Source of the DNA: Streptomyces roseolus
GTDB lineage: Bacteria; Actinomycetota; Actinomycetes; Streptomycetales; Streptomycetaceae
DNA length: 64,000 nucleotides
Assembly (NCBI RefSeq): GCF_014649855.1
Contig: NZ_BMTV01000027.1
Coordinates: 56,316-120,315, forward strand
Direction: 5' to 3'
The stretch's first letter is position 1. Every line of letters begins with the position of its first letter. This document shows, piece by piece, positions 7,793 to 16,846 of the stretch. Both the position numbers and the translations under genes were made by a program. The notes beneath the pieces are model-generated. The model was not told the origin of the DNA. It did not search any database and saw only the letters and a program-made list of their open reading frames with translations.

Positions 7793-9160
7793 TCAGACCC
7801 GGCGCGCGTCCGCGTAGTTCACCAGGAACAGCGCCTCGGCGACGGAGAGCCGCTCCAGCTCCTCCGGCGACACGGACTCGTTGACCGCGTGGATCTGCGC
7901 CTCCGGCTCGCTCAGGCCGATGAGCAGGATCTCCGCCTCCGGGTAGAGGGTGGCGAGCGTGTTGCACAGCGGGATCGAGCCGCCCATGCCGGCCGCCTGC
8001 ATCTCCTGGCCGGGGTACGCCACCCGCATCGCCTCGGCCATCGACGCGTACGCCGGGCTGGACGTGTCCGCCTGGAACGGCTGGCCCTGGCCGACCTGCT
8101 CCAGGGTCACCCGCGCGTTCCACGGCGTGTGCTTCTCGATGTGGGCGAAGAGCAGCTCGGTCGCCTCGACCGCGTCCTGGCCGGGCGGCACCCGCAGGCT
8201 CAACTGCGCGCGGGCGGTGCGCGGGATCGACGGGGTGGCGCCCGCGACCGGGTGGCAGTCGATGCCGATGACGGTGACCGCCGGACGCGCCCAGATGCGG
8301 TCGGCGACCGACCCGGACCCGGGCAGGTCCACGCCCGGCAGCACCTTGGCGTCGGCCCGGAACTGCTCCTCCGGGTACTGGAGGCCCTCCCACACGGCGT
8401 CCGCCGGCAGCCCGTCGATCACCGTCGAACCGTCCTCGGCCCGCAGCGAGTCGAGGACCCGGATGAGCGCGGCGAGCGCGTCCGGCGCGGCGCCGCCGAA
8501 CTGGCCCGAGTGGAGGTTGCCCTCCAGGGTGTCGATCCGCACCCGGATCATCGTCATGCCGCGCAGGGTCGCGGTCACCGTCGGCAGGCCGACGCGGAAG
8601 TTGCCCGCGTCGCCGATCACGATGGTGTCGGCGGCCAGCAGCTCGGGGTGCTCCTCCGCGTATCTCTCCAGACCACCGGTGCCCTGCTCCTCCGAGCCCT
8701 CGACGATCATCTTGACGGTCACCGGCACGCCGCCGTTGGCCTTGAGGGCCCGCAGCGCGAGCAGGTGCAGGATGAAGCCGCCCTTGCAGTCGGCGGCGCC
8801 GCGGCCGTACCAGCGGCCGTCCTCGCGCTCCGTCAGCTGGAACGGCGGGGTCAGCCACGCCGACTCGTCGAGCTTCGGCTGCACGTCGTAGTGGGCGTAG
8901 AGGAGTACCGTCGGAGCGTCCGCGGGGCCCGGCAGAACGCCGTAGACCGCCTGCGAGCCGTCCGGGGTGTCGAGCAGCGCCACGTCCTGGAAGTCCTCGG
9001 CGCGCAGGGCGTCGGCGACCCAGTTCGCGGCGGCCTCGCACTCGCTCCGGGGCGCCACGGCCTCGTCCGCGACCGACTCGAAGGCGACCAGCTCCGTCAG
9101 CTCGGCCTTCGCGCGAGGCATCAGGGACCGGACGGTCTCGGCGATCGGATTCGGCGACAT
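7793..9160 (-). CDS. M20-family metallopeptidase (dipeptidase)
   Basis: A 455-residue zinc exopeptidase of the M20/ArgE-DapE-carnosinase type, the usual length for Streptomyces M20 dipeptidases. Metal and catalytic motifs are visible: LLYAHYDVQP (His-x-Asp), GRGAADCKGG (bridging Asp), VEGSEEQGTGG (catalytic Glu pair) and VIGDAGNFR. A lid domain containing LEGNLHSGQFGGAAPDAL follows, and a C-terminal His in QIHAVNESV completes the site. ATG at 9160 is preceded by GAGGAG with 7 bases spacing. It is divergent from the geranylgeranyl-reductase-family gene. Confidence 0.93.
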   Translation of the reverse strand: MSPNPIAETVRSLMPRAKAELTELVAFESVADEAVAPRSECEAAANWVADALRAEDFQDVALLDTPDGSQAVYGVLPGPADAPTVLLYAHYDVQPKLDESAWLTPPFQLTEREDGRWYGRGAADCKGGFILHLLALRALKANGGVPVTVKMIVEGSEEQGTGGLERYAEEHPELLAADTIVIGDAGNFRVGLPTVTATLRGMTMIRVRIDTLEGNLHSGQFGGAAPDALAALIRVLDSLRAEDGSTVIDGLPADAVWEGLQYPEEQFRADAKVLPGVDLPGSGSVADRIWARPAVTVIGIDCHPVAGATPSIPRTARAQLSLRVPPGQDAVEATELLFAHIEKHTPWNARVTLEQVGQGQPFQADTSSPAYASMAEAMRVAYPGQEMQAAGMGGSIPLCNTLATLYPEAEILLIGLSEPEAQIHAVNESVSPEELERLSVAEALFLVNYADARRV

Positions 9161-9319
9161 GGGCACGCTCCTCGTGGGTGCGACGTTGAGAGTCAGGGAA
9201 ACGAACGGCGTATCGGGTGGTACGGCGTTCGCACCGTCGATCCTACGACCGGGCTCCGGCCTACCGAGCCGTAGGATGCGGGAAGCAGACGCCGGTCGGA
9301 TCAGGAGCAGAAGCACATC

Positions 9320-10798
9320 GTGAGCAGCGAGAACGCAGAGAACGCCGGACCGGAGCCCATCGAGCCGCTCGCGCCCGGCGACCCGGCCCCGGCGGCCGGC
9401 CCGACCGGCCCGTCGGCGGACGCGGCGACGGGCGCTTCGGCGGACACGCCGACGGATGCGCCGACGGACGGCGGGCCGGAGGCGGGGCCCGACGGGGAGC
9501 CCGCTTCCGCGGACGGCGGCGACGGGCCCGAGGTGTGGGACGTCGTGGTCGTCGGCGCCGGGCCGGCCGGTGCCTCGGCGGCGTACGCGGCGGCGGTCGC
9601 GGGCCGCCGGGTGCTGCTCCTGGAGAAGGCGGAGCTGCCCCGGTACAAGACCTGCGGCGGCGGCATCATCGGCCCCTCCCGCGACTCCCTGCCGCCCGGT
9701 TTCGAACTTCCCTTCCTGGACCGGGTGCACGCGGTCACCTTCTCCCTCGAAGGCCGCTTCCCCCGCACCCGCCGTTCGCGCCGGATGCTCTTCGGCCTCG
9801 TCAACCGGCCCGAGTTCGACGCCCAGCTCGTCGAGCACGCCCAGAAGGCCGGGGCCCAGCTGCGCACCGGCGCGACCGTGACCCGGGTGGAGCAGCACGG
9901 CCCCTCCGTGCCGGACCGGCGGACGGTCGCGGTGGTGCTCGCCGACGGCGAGACGGTGCTGGCGCGGGCCGTGGTCGGCGCGGACGGCAGCGCCAGCCGG
10001 ATAGGGGCGCACGTCGGGGTGAAGCTCGGCCAGGTGGACCTGGGCCTGGAGGCGGAGATCCCGGTGCCGCCGTCGGTGGCGGAGGACTGGAAGGGCCGGA
10101 TCCTCATCGACTGGGGCCCGATGCCCGGCAGCTACGGCTGGGTGTTCCCGAAGGGCGACACCCTCACGGTCGGCGTCATCTCGGCGCGCGGCGAGGGCGC
10201 GGCGACCAAGCGGTACCTGGAGGACTTCGTCGCCCGGCTCGGCCTCGCCGGATTCGAGCCCGCGCTCTCCTCCGGCCACCTCACCCGCTGCCGCACCGAC
10301 GACTCCCCGCTCTCCCGCGGCCGGGTCCTGGTCTGCGGCGACGCGGCCGGACTGCTGGAGCCGTGGACCCGCGAGGGCATCTCGTACGCGCTCCGCTCCG
10401 GCCGGCTCGCCGGCGAGTGGGCGGTCCGGGTCGCGGAGGCCGCCGACGCGGTGGACGCCCGGCGCCAGGCGCTCAACTACGCCTTCGCGATCAAGGCGGG
10501 GCTCGGCGTGGAGATGGCGGTCGGGCGGCGGATGCTCTCGGTCTTCGAGCGCCGCCCGGGACTGCTGCACGCGGTGATCACCGGGGTGCGGCCGGCCTGG
10601 AAGGCGTTCGCGGACATCACCCGGGGCTCGGCCACGCTCGGGGGCATGGTCCGCTCGAACGGCCTGGCCCGGCGGGCCCTCGACGTCCTCGACAAGCGCA
10701 TGGACACGGAGTCCGGCGTCGGCCCGGCCGGCCGTGGCGTGACCCGGAAGGACGAGGAGGACGCCGCCGCTCCGGAGGAGGCGGCCGGGGCGCTCTGA
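9320..10798 (+). CDS. Geranylgeranyl-reductase-family FAD oxidoreductase
   Basis: A 492-residue flavoprotein of the GGR/PHBH-like family, which reduces isoprenoid double bonds in lipids and quinones or performs related oxidations. The FAD dinucleotide motif VVVVGAGPAGASAAYAA is at about residue 75. It is followed by LPRYKTCGGGI, the GGR-typical cysteine motif, and by the second FAD motif RVLVCGDAAGLLEPWTREG near residue 335. The first 70 residues are low-complexity Ala/Pro/Asp/Gly and probably disordered. GTG start at 9320 with CAGGAG upstream. In Streptomyces such enzymes often act on menaquinone or phospholipid isoprenoids; here the substrate is not set by context. Confidence 0.87.
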   Translation: MSSENAENAGPEPIEPLAPGDPAPAAGPTGPSADAATGASADTPTDAPTDGGPEAGPDGEPASADGGDGPEVWDVVVVGAGPAGASAAYAAAVAGRRVLLLEKAELPRYKTCGGGIIGPSRDSLPPGFELPFLDRVHAVTFSLEGRFPRTRRSRRMLFGLVNRPEFDAQLVEHAQKAGAQLRTGATVTRVEQHGPSVPDRRTVAVVLADGETVLARAVVGADGSASRIGAHVGVKLGQVDLGLEAEIPVPPSVAEDWKGRILIDWGPMPGSYGWVFPKGDTLTVGVISARGEGAATKRYLEDFVARLGLAGFEPALSSGHLTRCRTDDSPLSRGRVLVCGDAAGLLEPWTREGISYALRSGRLAGEWAVRVAEAADAVDARRQALNYAFAIKAGLGVEMAVGRRMLSVFERRPGLLHAVITGVRPAWKAFADITRGSATLGGMVRSNGLARRALDVLDKRMDTESGVGPAGRGVTRKDEEDAAAPEEAAGAL

Positions 10799-10820
10799 CG
10801 ACCGGGCGCCGCCGGGGTGC

Positions 10821-10858
10821 GAGGGCGGGCGCGGGCCTCGGGGGCCGCGCCCGCCCTC
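10821..10858. terminator. Bidirectional terminator hairpin
   Basis: A perfect 14-bp stem (GAGGGCGGGCGCGG at 10821-10834 and its complement at 10845-10858) around a 10-base loop. It lies between two convergent genes and overlaps the last bases of the leftward one. Confidence 0.7.
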
Positions 10859-11324
10859 ACGCGTCTCCGGCGGCCGTGACGCGGAAGACGGGGTGCTTGT
10901 GCGCGACGGCGCGCAGCTCGTCGTCGGTGGAGTCCGGGCCGACACCGCCGAAGAAGACCCCGACCTCGGCCTTCCAGCGCTTGAGGTAGGCGCGCAGCAC
11001 CGCCACCTTGGCGTCGTCGCCGACCTCGGCCGCGGTGAACGGCTCGACCCGCTTGCCGAGGTGCAGCTCGCCGCCGCCGACGGCCCGCATGTTGCGGGTC
11101 CACTGGACGTGGCCGCGCGGGGCGACCAGGTAGCGCTCGCCGTCGAGGGTGAGCACGTTCACCGGAGTGGTCCGCCAGACGCCGCTCTTGCGGCCCCGGA
11201 CGGCGAGGATCCGCGAGCCCCAGACGCTGACGCCGCGGCGGGTCAGCCAGGCGACGGAGCGGTTGACGACGTGGACGGTGAACCAGCCGGGCTTCATGAC
11301 GTGGACGGTGGTCTCGGCGGACAT
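10857..11324 (-). CDS. Deazaflavin (F420)-dependent nitroreductase-family protein
   Basis: A 155-residue split-barrel protein of the Ddn/F420H2-dependent oxidoreductase family. Typical blocks are GSRILAVRGRKSGVWRTTPVNVLTLDGERYLVAPRG and then WTRNMRAVGGGELHLG. These enzymes use reduced F420 to act on quinones or nitro compounds. ATG at 11324 follows AGGAGG with good spacing. It is divergent from a TetR regulator, and three copies of an inverted repeat lie in the spacer, so it is probably the repressed target. The only other candidate roles are within the same family. Confidence 0.88.
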   Translation of the reverse strand: MSAETTVHVMKPGWFTVHVVNRSVAWLTRRGVSVWGSRILAVRGRKSGVWRTTPVNVLTLDGERYLVAPRGHVQWTRNMRAVGGGELHLGKRVEPFTAAEVGDDAKVAVLRAYLKRWKAEVGVFFGGVGPDSTDDELRAVAHKHPVFRVTAAGDA

Positions 11325-11375
11325 CGGATCCTCCTGGGGGAAGCGGGCCGGGGCGAGCGGGCGATATTGCTGCGT

Positions 11376-11476
11376 GAGCGATGCTCTCGATTCGTATCGA
11401 CCACCTGAATCGTGAGCGGTGCTCTCGAACGAGAACAGTCTGCACGGATCTCCGCTCGCAAGCAAGAGCAGTGCTC
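11376..11476. promoter_or_regulatory. Three operator-like GAGC-N3-GCTC repeats between nitroreductase and TetR genes
   Basis: Three copies of GAGC-NNN-GCTCTC: 11376-11386 (GAGCGATGCTC), 11414-11424 (GAGCGGTGCTC) and 11466-11476 (GAGCAGTGCTC). The third extends to the 13-base AGAGCAGTGCTCT. Centres are 38 and 52 bases apart. Their exact conservation inside a divergent promoter region strongly suggests binding sites for the adjacent TetR protein. Confidence 0.7.
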
Positions 11477-11517
11477 TCATTTCAGTGCGCCGCTCCGAAG
11501 CGTGGCAGACTGCTCCC

Positions 11518-12222
11518 ATGACCCCCGTACAAGGAGCCCGTGCCCGCGCCCGGGCCGAGATCACCGCCGCCATCAAGGACGAGGCCCGCCGACAGCTCGC
11601 CGCCGAGGGCGCCGCCAAGCTCTCGCTGCGCGCCGTCGCCCGCGAGCTCGGCATGGTCTCCTCGGCGCTCTACCGCTATTTCCCCAGCCGCGACGAACTG
11701 CTGACGGCGCTCATCATCGACGCGTACGACGCCGTCGGCGCCGCCGCCGAGCAGGCCCACGCCGCGGCCGTCCACGCGGCCCCCGGCGACCACCTCGCGC
11801 AGTGGACCGCCGCCTGCCGCGCCGTGCGCGCCTGGGCCCTCGCCCACCCCCACGAGTACGCCCTCCTCTACGGCTCCCCGGTCCCCGGCTACACCGCACC
11901 CCGGGACACCGTCGGCCCGGCCGCCCGCGTCGCGCTGCTCCTGGTCGGGACCGCCCGCGCCGCGCACGAGGCCGAGGGCGTCGCGCTTCCGCCGCTCCCG
12001 GACGTCCTCGTGCCGGAGGCGGAGCGGCTCGCCGCCGACGTGGCCCCCGACCTGCCGCCCGCGCTCGCCGTCGCCCTCGCCTCCGCGTGGGCGCAGCTCT
12101 TCGGCCTGGTCTCGTTCGAGGTCTTCGGCCAGTTCCACCGGGTCGTCGAGGACCGGGACGCCTTCTTCGCCGCCGCCGCCGAACGCCTCGGCCGCGAGGT
12201 GGGCCTGCTTCCGCGGCCCTGA
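11518..12222 (+). CDS. TetR/AcrR-family transcriptional regulator
   Basis: A repressor of about 234 residues. The N-terminal helix-turn-helix reads EITAAIKDEARRQLAAEG, then LSLRAVARELGMVSSALYRYFPSRDELLTALI. A C-terminal ligand domain of the WHG type follows (LAHPHEYALLYGSPVPGY, GLVSFEVFGQF). ATG at 11518; the frame stays open upstream, but those 33 codons would include the operator region and lack TetR similarity. It probably represses the divergent F420-type nitroreductase and itself through the three repeats at 11376-11476. Confidence 0.92.
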   Translation: MTPVQGARARARAEITAAIKDEARRQLAAEGAAKLSLRAVARELGMVSSALYRYFPSRDELLTALIIDAYDAVGAAAEQAHAAAVHAAPGDHLAQWTAACRAVRAWALAHPHEYALLYGSPVPGYTAPRDTVGPAARVALLLVGTARAAHEAEGVALPPLPDVLVPEAERLAADVAPDLPPALAVALASAWAQLFGLVSFEVFGQFHRVVEDRDAFFAAAAERLGREVGLLPRP

Positions 12223-12334
12223 CCACCCGGCGGCGGCCCGGTCGCCGGCGGGCCCGTCGGACCGTCGCGTCCGGGAAGGAGGACCGGTCCGGCCGGGTCC
12301 GGAGGGCGGCCCCGATCATGGCAGACTCGGGCGC

Positions 12335-13612
12335 ATGAACGGCAAGGCGACGACGACGCGTACTCGGCTGGACAGGGGGCGCAGCGCGCTCGGCCCCGCG
12401 CTGGAGCTGGTGCACACCGGCCGGGCGCCGACGCGGGCCGTCCTCACCGCCGAGCTGGGCGTCACCCGGGCCACCGCCGGTGCCGTCGCCGCCGAGCTGG
12501 AGGCCCTCGGGCTCATCCGGGTCGACTCCAACCCCGGGGCCGCCGCCGGTTCCCAGGGCCGGCCCTCGCACCGGCTCGCCGTCGACGAGAAGGGGCCCGT
12601 GGCGCTCGCCGCCCAGGTCCACGCGGACGGTTTCCGGGCCGCGCTGATCGGCCTCGGCGGCACCCTCGTCGCCACCGTCCCCGGCTCGGTGACGGTCTCG
12701 GCCGACCCGGCGCAGGTCCTCGGCGCCGTCGTGGACGCGGGGGCGGCGCTGCTCCGCGAGAGCGGGCGGCACTGCGTCGGCGCCGGCCTCGCCGTGCCGT
12801 CCGCGGTCGCCGAGCCCGAGGGAACCGCGCTCAACCCGCTCCACCTGGCCTGGCCGGCCGGTGCGCCGGTCCGCGAGATCTTCGCCGAGCGGATCCGCGC
12901 CGCCGGCATCGAGGGCCCGGCCTTCACCGCCAACGACGTCAACCTCGCCGCGCTCGCCGAGCACCGGCACGGCGCCGGGCGCGGCGCCCGCGACCTGCTG
13001 TGCGTGGCGACCGGGCACCGGGGCGTCGGCGGGGCGCTCGTCCTCGACGGACGCCTGCACACCGGCAGTTCGGGCCTGGCCCTGGAGGTGGGCCACCTGA
13101 CGGTCAATCCGGAGGGCCGCCCCTGCCACTGCGGCGGCCGCGGCTGCCTGGACGTGGAGACCGACCCGCTGGCCTTCCTCACGGTGGCCGGCCGGGCGCC
13201 GGGCCCCGAGGTGTCCCTGCTCCAGCAGGCCCGCGACCTGCTGCGGACCGCACCGGACGACCCGGGCGTGCGCATGGCGGTGGAGGAGCTGATCGACCGT
13301 CTCGGCCTGGGCCTCGCCGGCCTGGTGAACATCCTCAACCCGGACCGGATCATCCTCGGCGGCCTCCACCGCGAGCTGCTCGACGCCGACCCGGAGCGGC
13401 TGCGCGCGGTCGTCGCCGACCGCAGCCTGTGGGGCCGCAGCGGCGGCGTCCCGATCCTCCCCTGCACCCTGGACCACAACAGCCTGGTCGGCGCGGCCGA
13501 ACTGGCCTGGCAGCCGGTCCTCGACGATCCCCTGGCCGCCCTGGCGGGCGCTCCCGTCCGCCCCGGAGGCACCGTGGAAAAGGGAGTGGGCGCCCGGGGC
13601 GCGGGCGGGTAA
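12335..13612 (+). CDS. ROK-family transcriptional regulator
   Basis: A 425-residue NagC/XylR-type regulator. The N-terminal winged helix covers about residues 15-75 (HTGRAPTRAVLTAELGVTRATAGAVAAELEALGLI). A ROK domain follows with FTANDVNLAALAEHRHG, GLALEVGHLTVNPEG and the zinc motif CHCGGRGCLDVE. The catalytic Asp region reads TANDVN rather than the kinase-type GDxxAA, in keeping with a sugar-sensing regulator. No obvious Shine-Dalgarno sequence precedes the ATG. A methyltransferase gene follows 11 bases after the stop. The sugar is unknown. Confidence 0.9.
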   Translation: MNGKATTTRTRLDRGRSALGPALELVHTGRAPTRAVLTAELGVTRATAGAVAAELEALGLIRVDSNPGAAAGSQGRPSHRLAVDEKGPVALAAQVHADGFRAALIGLGGTLVATVPGSVTVSADPAQVLGAVVDAGAALLRESGRHCVGAGLAVPSAVAEPEGTALNPLHLAWPAGAPVREIFAERIRAAGIEGPAFTANDVNLAALAEHRHGAGRGARDLLCVATGHRGVGGALVLDGRLHTGSSGLALEVGHLTVNPEGRPCHCGGRGCLDVETDPLAFLTVAGRAPGPEVSLLQQARDLLRTAPDDPGVRMAVEELIDRLGLGLAGLVNILNPDRIILGGLHRELLDADPERLRAVVADRSLWGRSGGVPILPCTLDHNSLVGAAELAWQPVLDDPLAALAGAPVRPGGTVEKGVGARGAGG

Positions 13613-13623
13613 CGTCCCCGTAC

Positions 13624-14394
13624 ATGATCTCTACCGACGCCCCGCTCCCGCCCCGCCTGGGCAGCCTCACCTTCCACGGCCCGCTCTCCGAGGAGCGGGC
13701 CGGGCGGCTGGTCCGCCGCATCGCCGACTCCGGCCCGGCCGACGTCCTCGACATCGGCTGCGGCTGGGGCGAGTTGCTGCTGCGGATCCTCGACGCCGCG
13801 CCCGGCGCCAAGGGCATCGGCGTCGACATCAACGCCGAGGACCTCGCCCGCGGCCGCGCGCTCGCGGCGGAACGGGGGCTCGCCGACCGCGTCACCTTCG
13901 CCGAGGAGTCCGCCCGCGGCAGCGGGCGCGGTCCCGTCGACGCGATCCTCTGCCTCGGCTCCAGCCAGGCGCTGTGCGACCCGGAGCTGCCGCACGACCC
14001 GGCGGAGGCGCTGCGCGAGCTGCGCCGGTTGGTCCGGCCGGGCGGCATGGTCGTGCTCGGCGAGGGCTTCTGGGAGCGCACTCCGACCGACGCGGAGCTC
14101 GCCGGCATGTGGCCCGACGCGAGCACCGGGGACCACCTCCCGCTGGGGGAGCTCGTCGACCTGGCGATCGCGGCGGGGTTCCGCCCGGCGTGGATCGAGA
14201 CGGCGAGCCGCGACGAGTGGGAGGACTTCGAGTCCGGCTACCGGTACGACACGGAGCTCTGGCTCGCGGCCCACCCGGACCACCCGCTGGCCGCCGAGAC
14301 CCGCGAGCGTGTCGACCGGCAGCGGGGCTGGTGGCTGAACGGGTACCGGAACGTCCTCGGCATCGCGTACCTGACGCTGGTCGCCACCGTCTGA
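13624..14394 (+). CDS. Class I SAM-dependent methyltransferase
   Basis: A 256-residue Rossmann methyltransferase. Motif I is VLDIGCGWGELLLRIL (about residues 40-55), the acidic end of beta-2 is GIGVDINAEDL, and post-motif DAILCLGSSQALCD and LRRLVRPGGMVVLGEGFWER follow. The C-terminal part (WIETASRDEWEDFESGYRYDTELWLA, RQRGWWLNGYRNVLGIAYLTL) recurs in Streptomyces methyltransferases of unknown substrate. It starts 11 bases after the ROK regulator and may be co-transcribed with it. It ends at a hairpin shared with the convergent gene. Confidence 0.87.
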   Translation: MISTDAPLPPRLGSLTFHGPLSEERAGRLVRRIADSGPADVLDIGCGWGELLLRILDAAPGAKGIGVDINAEDLARGRALAAERGLADRVTFAEESARGSGRGPVDAILCLGSSQALCDPELPHDPAEALRELRRLVRPGGMVVLGEGFWERTPTDAELAGMWPDASTGDHLPLGELVDLAIAAGFRPAWIETASRDEWEDFESGYRYDTELWLAAHPDHPLAAETRERVDRQRGWWLNGYRNVLGIAYLTLVATV

Positions 14395-14395
14395 C

Positions 14396-14417
14396 CCGCG
14401 GCGCCCGGGCGCCGCGG
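14396..14417. terminator. Palindromic bidirectional terminator
   Basis: A perfect 22-base palindrome (CCGCGGCGCC then CGGGCGCCGCGG) fills the gap between two convergent stop codons. It can form a stem of about 9 bp. Confidence 0.6.
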
Positions 14418-14418
14418 C

Positions 14419-15060
14419 TCAGGCGCGGGCGCCGCTCGCGGCGAGCGCCGGGGCCTCCGCCGGCGTGCCCAGGGGGACGCCCGCGAGCCTGCTGTACGAG
14501 ACGATCGGGGCGAGCGGCACCGCGTCGGGTCCGAACCCGAAGCCGAATCCCGCCTCGGCGCCGACCGCGGCCGGTCCGTCGGCGGACGGCGGCGCCGTCA
14601 GGGTGAACCAGACGACCTTGCCGCTCGCGCCCCGCGGGCGGACGCCCCAACTGTCGCTGAGCGCCCCGACGATGGCGAGGCCGCGGCCCGAGGTGGCGAG
14701 CCCGTCCGGCTCGTCCCACGGGTCGGGGAAGGCCGACTCCGTCGCCACCGGCATCCGGGGATCGTTGTCCCGGACCGAGACGGTCAGCCGGTCGAGCAGG
14801 AGTTCCAGCTCGACGGTGCACTCCTTGTCGGGCTGCGCATGGCGGTGCACATTGCTCAACAGCTCGGTCACTCCCAGTTGGACGGGATCGACCAGGGCGT
14901 CGAGGCGCCAATGACGCAGATGGGCGGCGACGATCCTGCGGATCTGACCGATCCGCGACGGCAGGGCCTGGAGCTCCACCGCGTAAAACCTGCTCGGCTC
15001 GCTGATCACGGCTGCGACTCCCCGAAGTAGTCCTGAAGAACGGAGATTCGGATCTGTCAT
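14419..15060 (-). CDS. ATP-binding protein, RsbW/HATPase_c_2-like
   Basis: A 213-residue protein with a GHKL ATPase fold like anti-sigma factor kinases. The N box is LGVTELLSNVHRHAQP, the G1 box VSVRDNDPRMP and the G2 box GRGLAIVGALSDSWGVRP, within about residues 60-155. Streptomyces genomes carry dozens of these; some phosphorylate anti-anti-sigma proteins, but most are uncharacterised. ATG at 15060 is the longest start. A GTG near 15009 (at the ISEPSRFYAVELQALPSRIG block) is also plausible, since many homologues begin there. The C-terminal 60 residues are Ala/Gly/Pro-rich and variable. A CACTG-AGCG-CAGTG inverted repeat lies just upstream at 15080-15093. Confidence 0.85.
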   Translation of the reverse strand: MTDPNLRSSGLLRGVAAVISEPSRFYAVELQALPSRIGQIRRIVAAHLRHWRLDALVDPVQLGVTELLSNVHRHAQPDKECTVELELLLDRLTVSVRDNDPRMPVATESAFPDPWDEPDGLATSGRGLAIVGALSDSWGVRPRGASGKVVWFTLTAPPSADGPAAVGAEAGFGFGFGPDAVPLAPIVSYSRLAGVPLGTPAEAPALAASGARA

Positions 15061-15196
15061 GCGGTACGTCAGGGTGGCGCACTGAGCGCAGTGTCACCAC
15101 CGTTGAACCCTCAGTGAGGTGGTTCCAGCGTGAACCAGCCGTCACCGTGCCGCAACCCGCCGCGAGCTTCCGCAGGTCAGCGCCCCGCGGAAGGGC

Positions 15197-15514
15197 TCAT
15201 TCGCCGCCGCCCGCCCGCCTGAGCGCGGCGAGGAAGCGGCCCGCCTGCTCGGCGTCCCGGTCGTCGTCCTCCCCGGCGGCGTCCATGGTCAGCCGGTAGC
15301 GGGTGCCGTTCACCGTCGCCACCGTCTCGTCGCCCTTCGCGAACCACGGGCGGCCCGCCCGGACCGCCTTGACGGGCGCGCTGTCGATCTCGGAGCCGTA
15401 ACTCGTGAGCAGCGCGAGCCGGCCGTCCTCGATGCGGACCTCCCCGGCCCGGGTCAGCGAGCGCGGCCACCGCTCGATCCGTACGCCCCTGGCGCTGAAC
15501 TCCGGTTCCGCCAT
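15197..15514 (-). CDS. Conserved hypothetical protein (105 aa)
   Basis: Small protein of about 105 residues. ATG at 15514 is chosen because GGAAGGGG lies 8 bases upstream; a GTG at 15523 would leave no room for a ribosome site. The sequence (FSARGVRIERWPRSLTRAGEV, LALLTSYGSEIDSAPVKAV, ETVATVNGTRYRLTM) predicts mostly beta strands. It resembles proteins annotated only as hypothetical in Streptomyces. No function can be inferred, and no operon partner is visible. Confidence 0.72.
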   Translation of the reverse strand: MAEPEFSARGVRIERWPRSLTRAGEVRIEDGRLALLTSYGSEIDSAPVKAVRAGRPWFAKGDETVATVNGTRYRLTMDAAGEDDDRDAEQAGRFLAALRRAGGGE

Positions 15515-15706
15515 GCCGTCCACCCCTTCCGACTGCCTGTCCCTCCCAGTGTGCCGGGCCGTCGGCGCGGACGCCAGAGACCCCGCTCAGGTGTTCCCCA
15601 AGGCGTTCCTATGGAGCGTCAAAGTGAACGTTTGCCCAGGTCGGAGCGGTATCGTCGGCAGCGGGAAGCCGGGTTCCGACCCGGCGGGACAGCGAGGAGA
15701 GAACCG

Positions 15707-16846
15707 TTGAGCACCGCCGCCAGCAGCACTCCGCACACCGGCGGGGCGATGGCCACCGTGGACGTCGACCGCACCGACCCGGCCTACCGCACCTGGCTGA
15801 AGGAGGCCGTCCGCAAGGTCCAGGCCGACGCCAACCGTTCCGCCGACACCCACCTCCTGCGCTTCCCGCTCCCCGAGAAGTGGGGGATCGACCTCTACCT
15901 CAAGGACGAGTCCACCCACCCGACGGGCAGCCTCAAGCACCGCCTCGCCCGCTCGCTCTTCCTGTACGCGCTCTGCAACGGCCGGCTCCGGCCCGGCAAG
16001 CCCGTCATCGAGGCGTCGAGCGGCTCGACCGCCGTCTCGGAGGCGTACTTCGCGAAGCTCATCGGCGTCCCCTTCGTCGCCGTGATGCCCCGCACCACCA
16101 GTCCCGAGAAGTGCCGGCTCATCGAATTCCACGGCGGCCGGTGCCACTTCGTCGACGACTCGCGCACCATGTACGAGGAGGCGGCGGCGCTCGCGGCGCG
16201 CACCGGCGGCCACTACATGGACCAGTTCACCTACGCCGAGCGGGCCACCGACTGGCGCGGCAACAACAACATCGCCGAGTCGATCTACCAGCAGCTCCGC
16301 CTGGAGCGGTACCCCGAGCCGGCCTGGATCGTCGCCACCGCAGGCACCGGCGGCACCTCCGCCACCATCGCCCGCTACGTCCACTACACCCAGCAGAACA
16401 CCCGGATCTGCGTCGCCGACCCGGAGAACTCCTGCTTCTTCGACGGCTGGGTGCACCACGACCCCGACGCCACCTCCGACTGCGGCTCCCGCATCGAGGG
16501 CATCGGCAGGCCCCGGATGGAGCCCAGCTTCGTGCCCGGCGCCATCGACCGCATGATGAGGGTCCCGGACGCGGCGAGCGTCGCCGCCGTCCGCGCCCTG
16601 GAGGGCGCGATCGGGCGGAAGGCGGGCGGCTCCACCGGCACCGGTCTGTGGAGCGCCCTCAAGATCGTCGCGGAGATGGTCGCCGAGGAGCGCACCGGGA
16701 GCGTCGTCACCCTTCTGTGCGACCCCGGCGACCGCTACCTCGACAAGTACTACTCGGACGCCTGGCTCGCGGAGCAGGGCCTCGACATCACCCCGTACGC
16801 CGCCGCTGTCGAGCGCTTCCTGGCGACGGGCGTCTGGCCGGAGTGA
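15707..16846 (+). CDS. PLP-dependent cysteine synthase-family enzyme (Cds1-like)
   Basis: A 379-residue fold-type II PLP enzyme. The PLP lysine is in HPTGSLKHRLA, the substrate loop in EASSGSTAVSEAYFA, and the phosphate loop in ATAGTGGTSATIARY. The blocks NNNIAESIYQQL and DPENSCFFDGW set it apart from CysK/CysM and resemble the actinobacterial Cds1-type L-cysteine desulfhydrase, which releases sulfide from cysteine. A TTG at 15707 is chosen because GCGAGGAGAG precedes it at ideal spacing; an internal ATG at MATVDVDRT is an alternative. The 3' end overlaps the convergent SRPBCC gene by 59 bases. Confidence 0.85.
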   Translation: MSTAASSTPHTGGAMATVDVDRTDPAYRTWLKEAVRKVQADANRSADTHLLRFPLPEKWGIDLYLKDESTHPTGSLKHRLARSLFLYALCNGRLRPGKPVIEASSGSTAVSEAYFAKLIGVPFVAVMPRTTSPEKCRLIEFHGGRCHFVDDSRTMYEEAAALAARTGGHYMDQFTYAERATDWRGNNNIAESIYQQLRLERYPEPAWIVATAGTGGTSATIARYVHYTQQNTRICVADPENSCFFDGWVHHDPDATSDCGSRIEGIGRPRMEPSFVPGAIDRMMRVPDAASVAAVRALEGAIGRKAGGSTGTGLWSALKIVAEMVAEERTGSVVTLLCDPGDRYLDKYYSDAWLAEQGLDITPYAAAVERFLATGVWPE

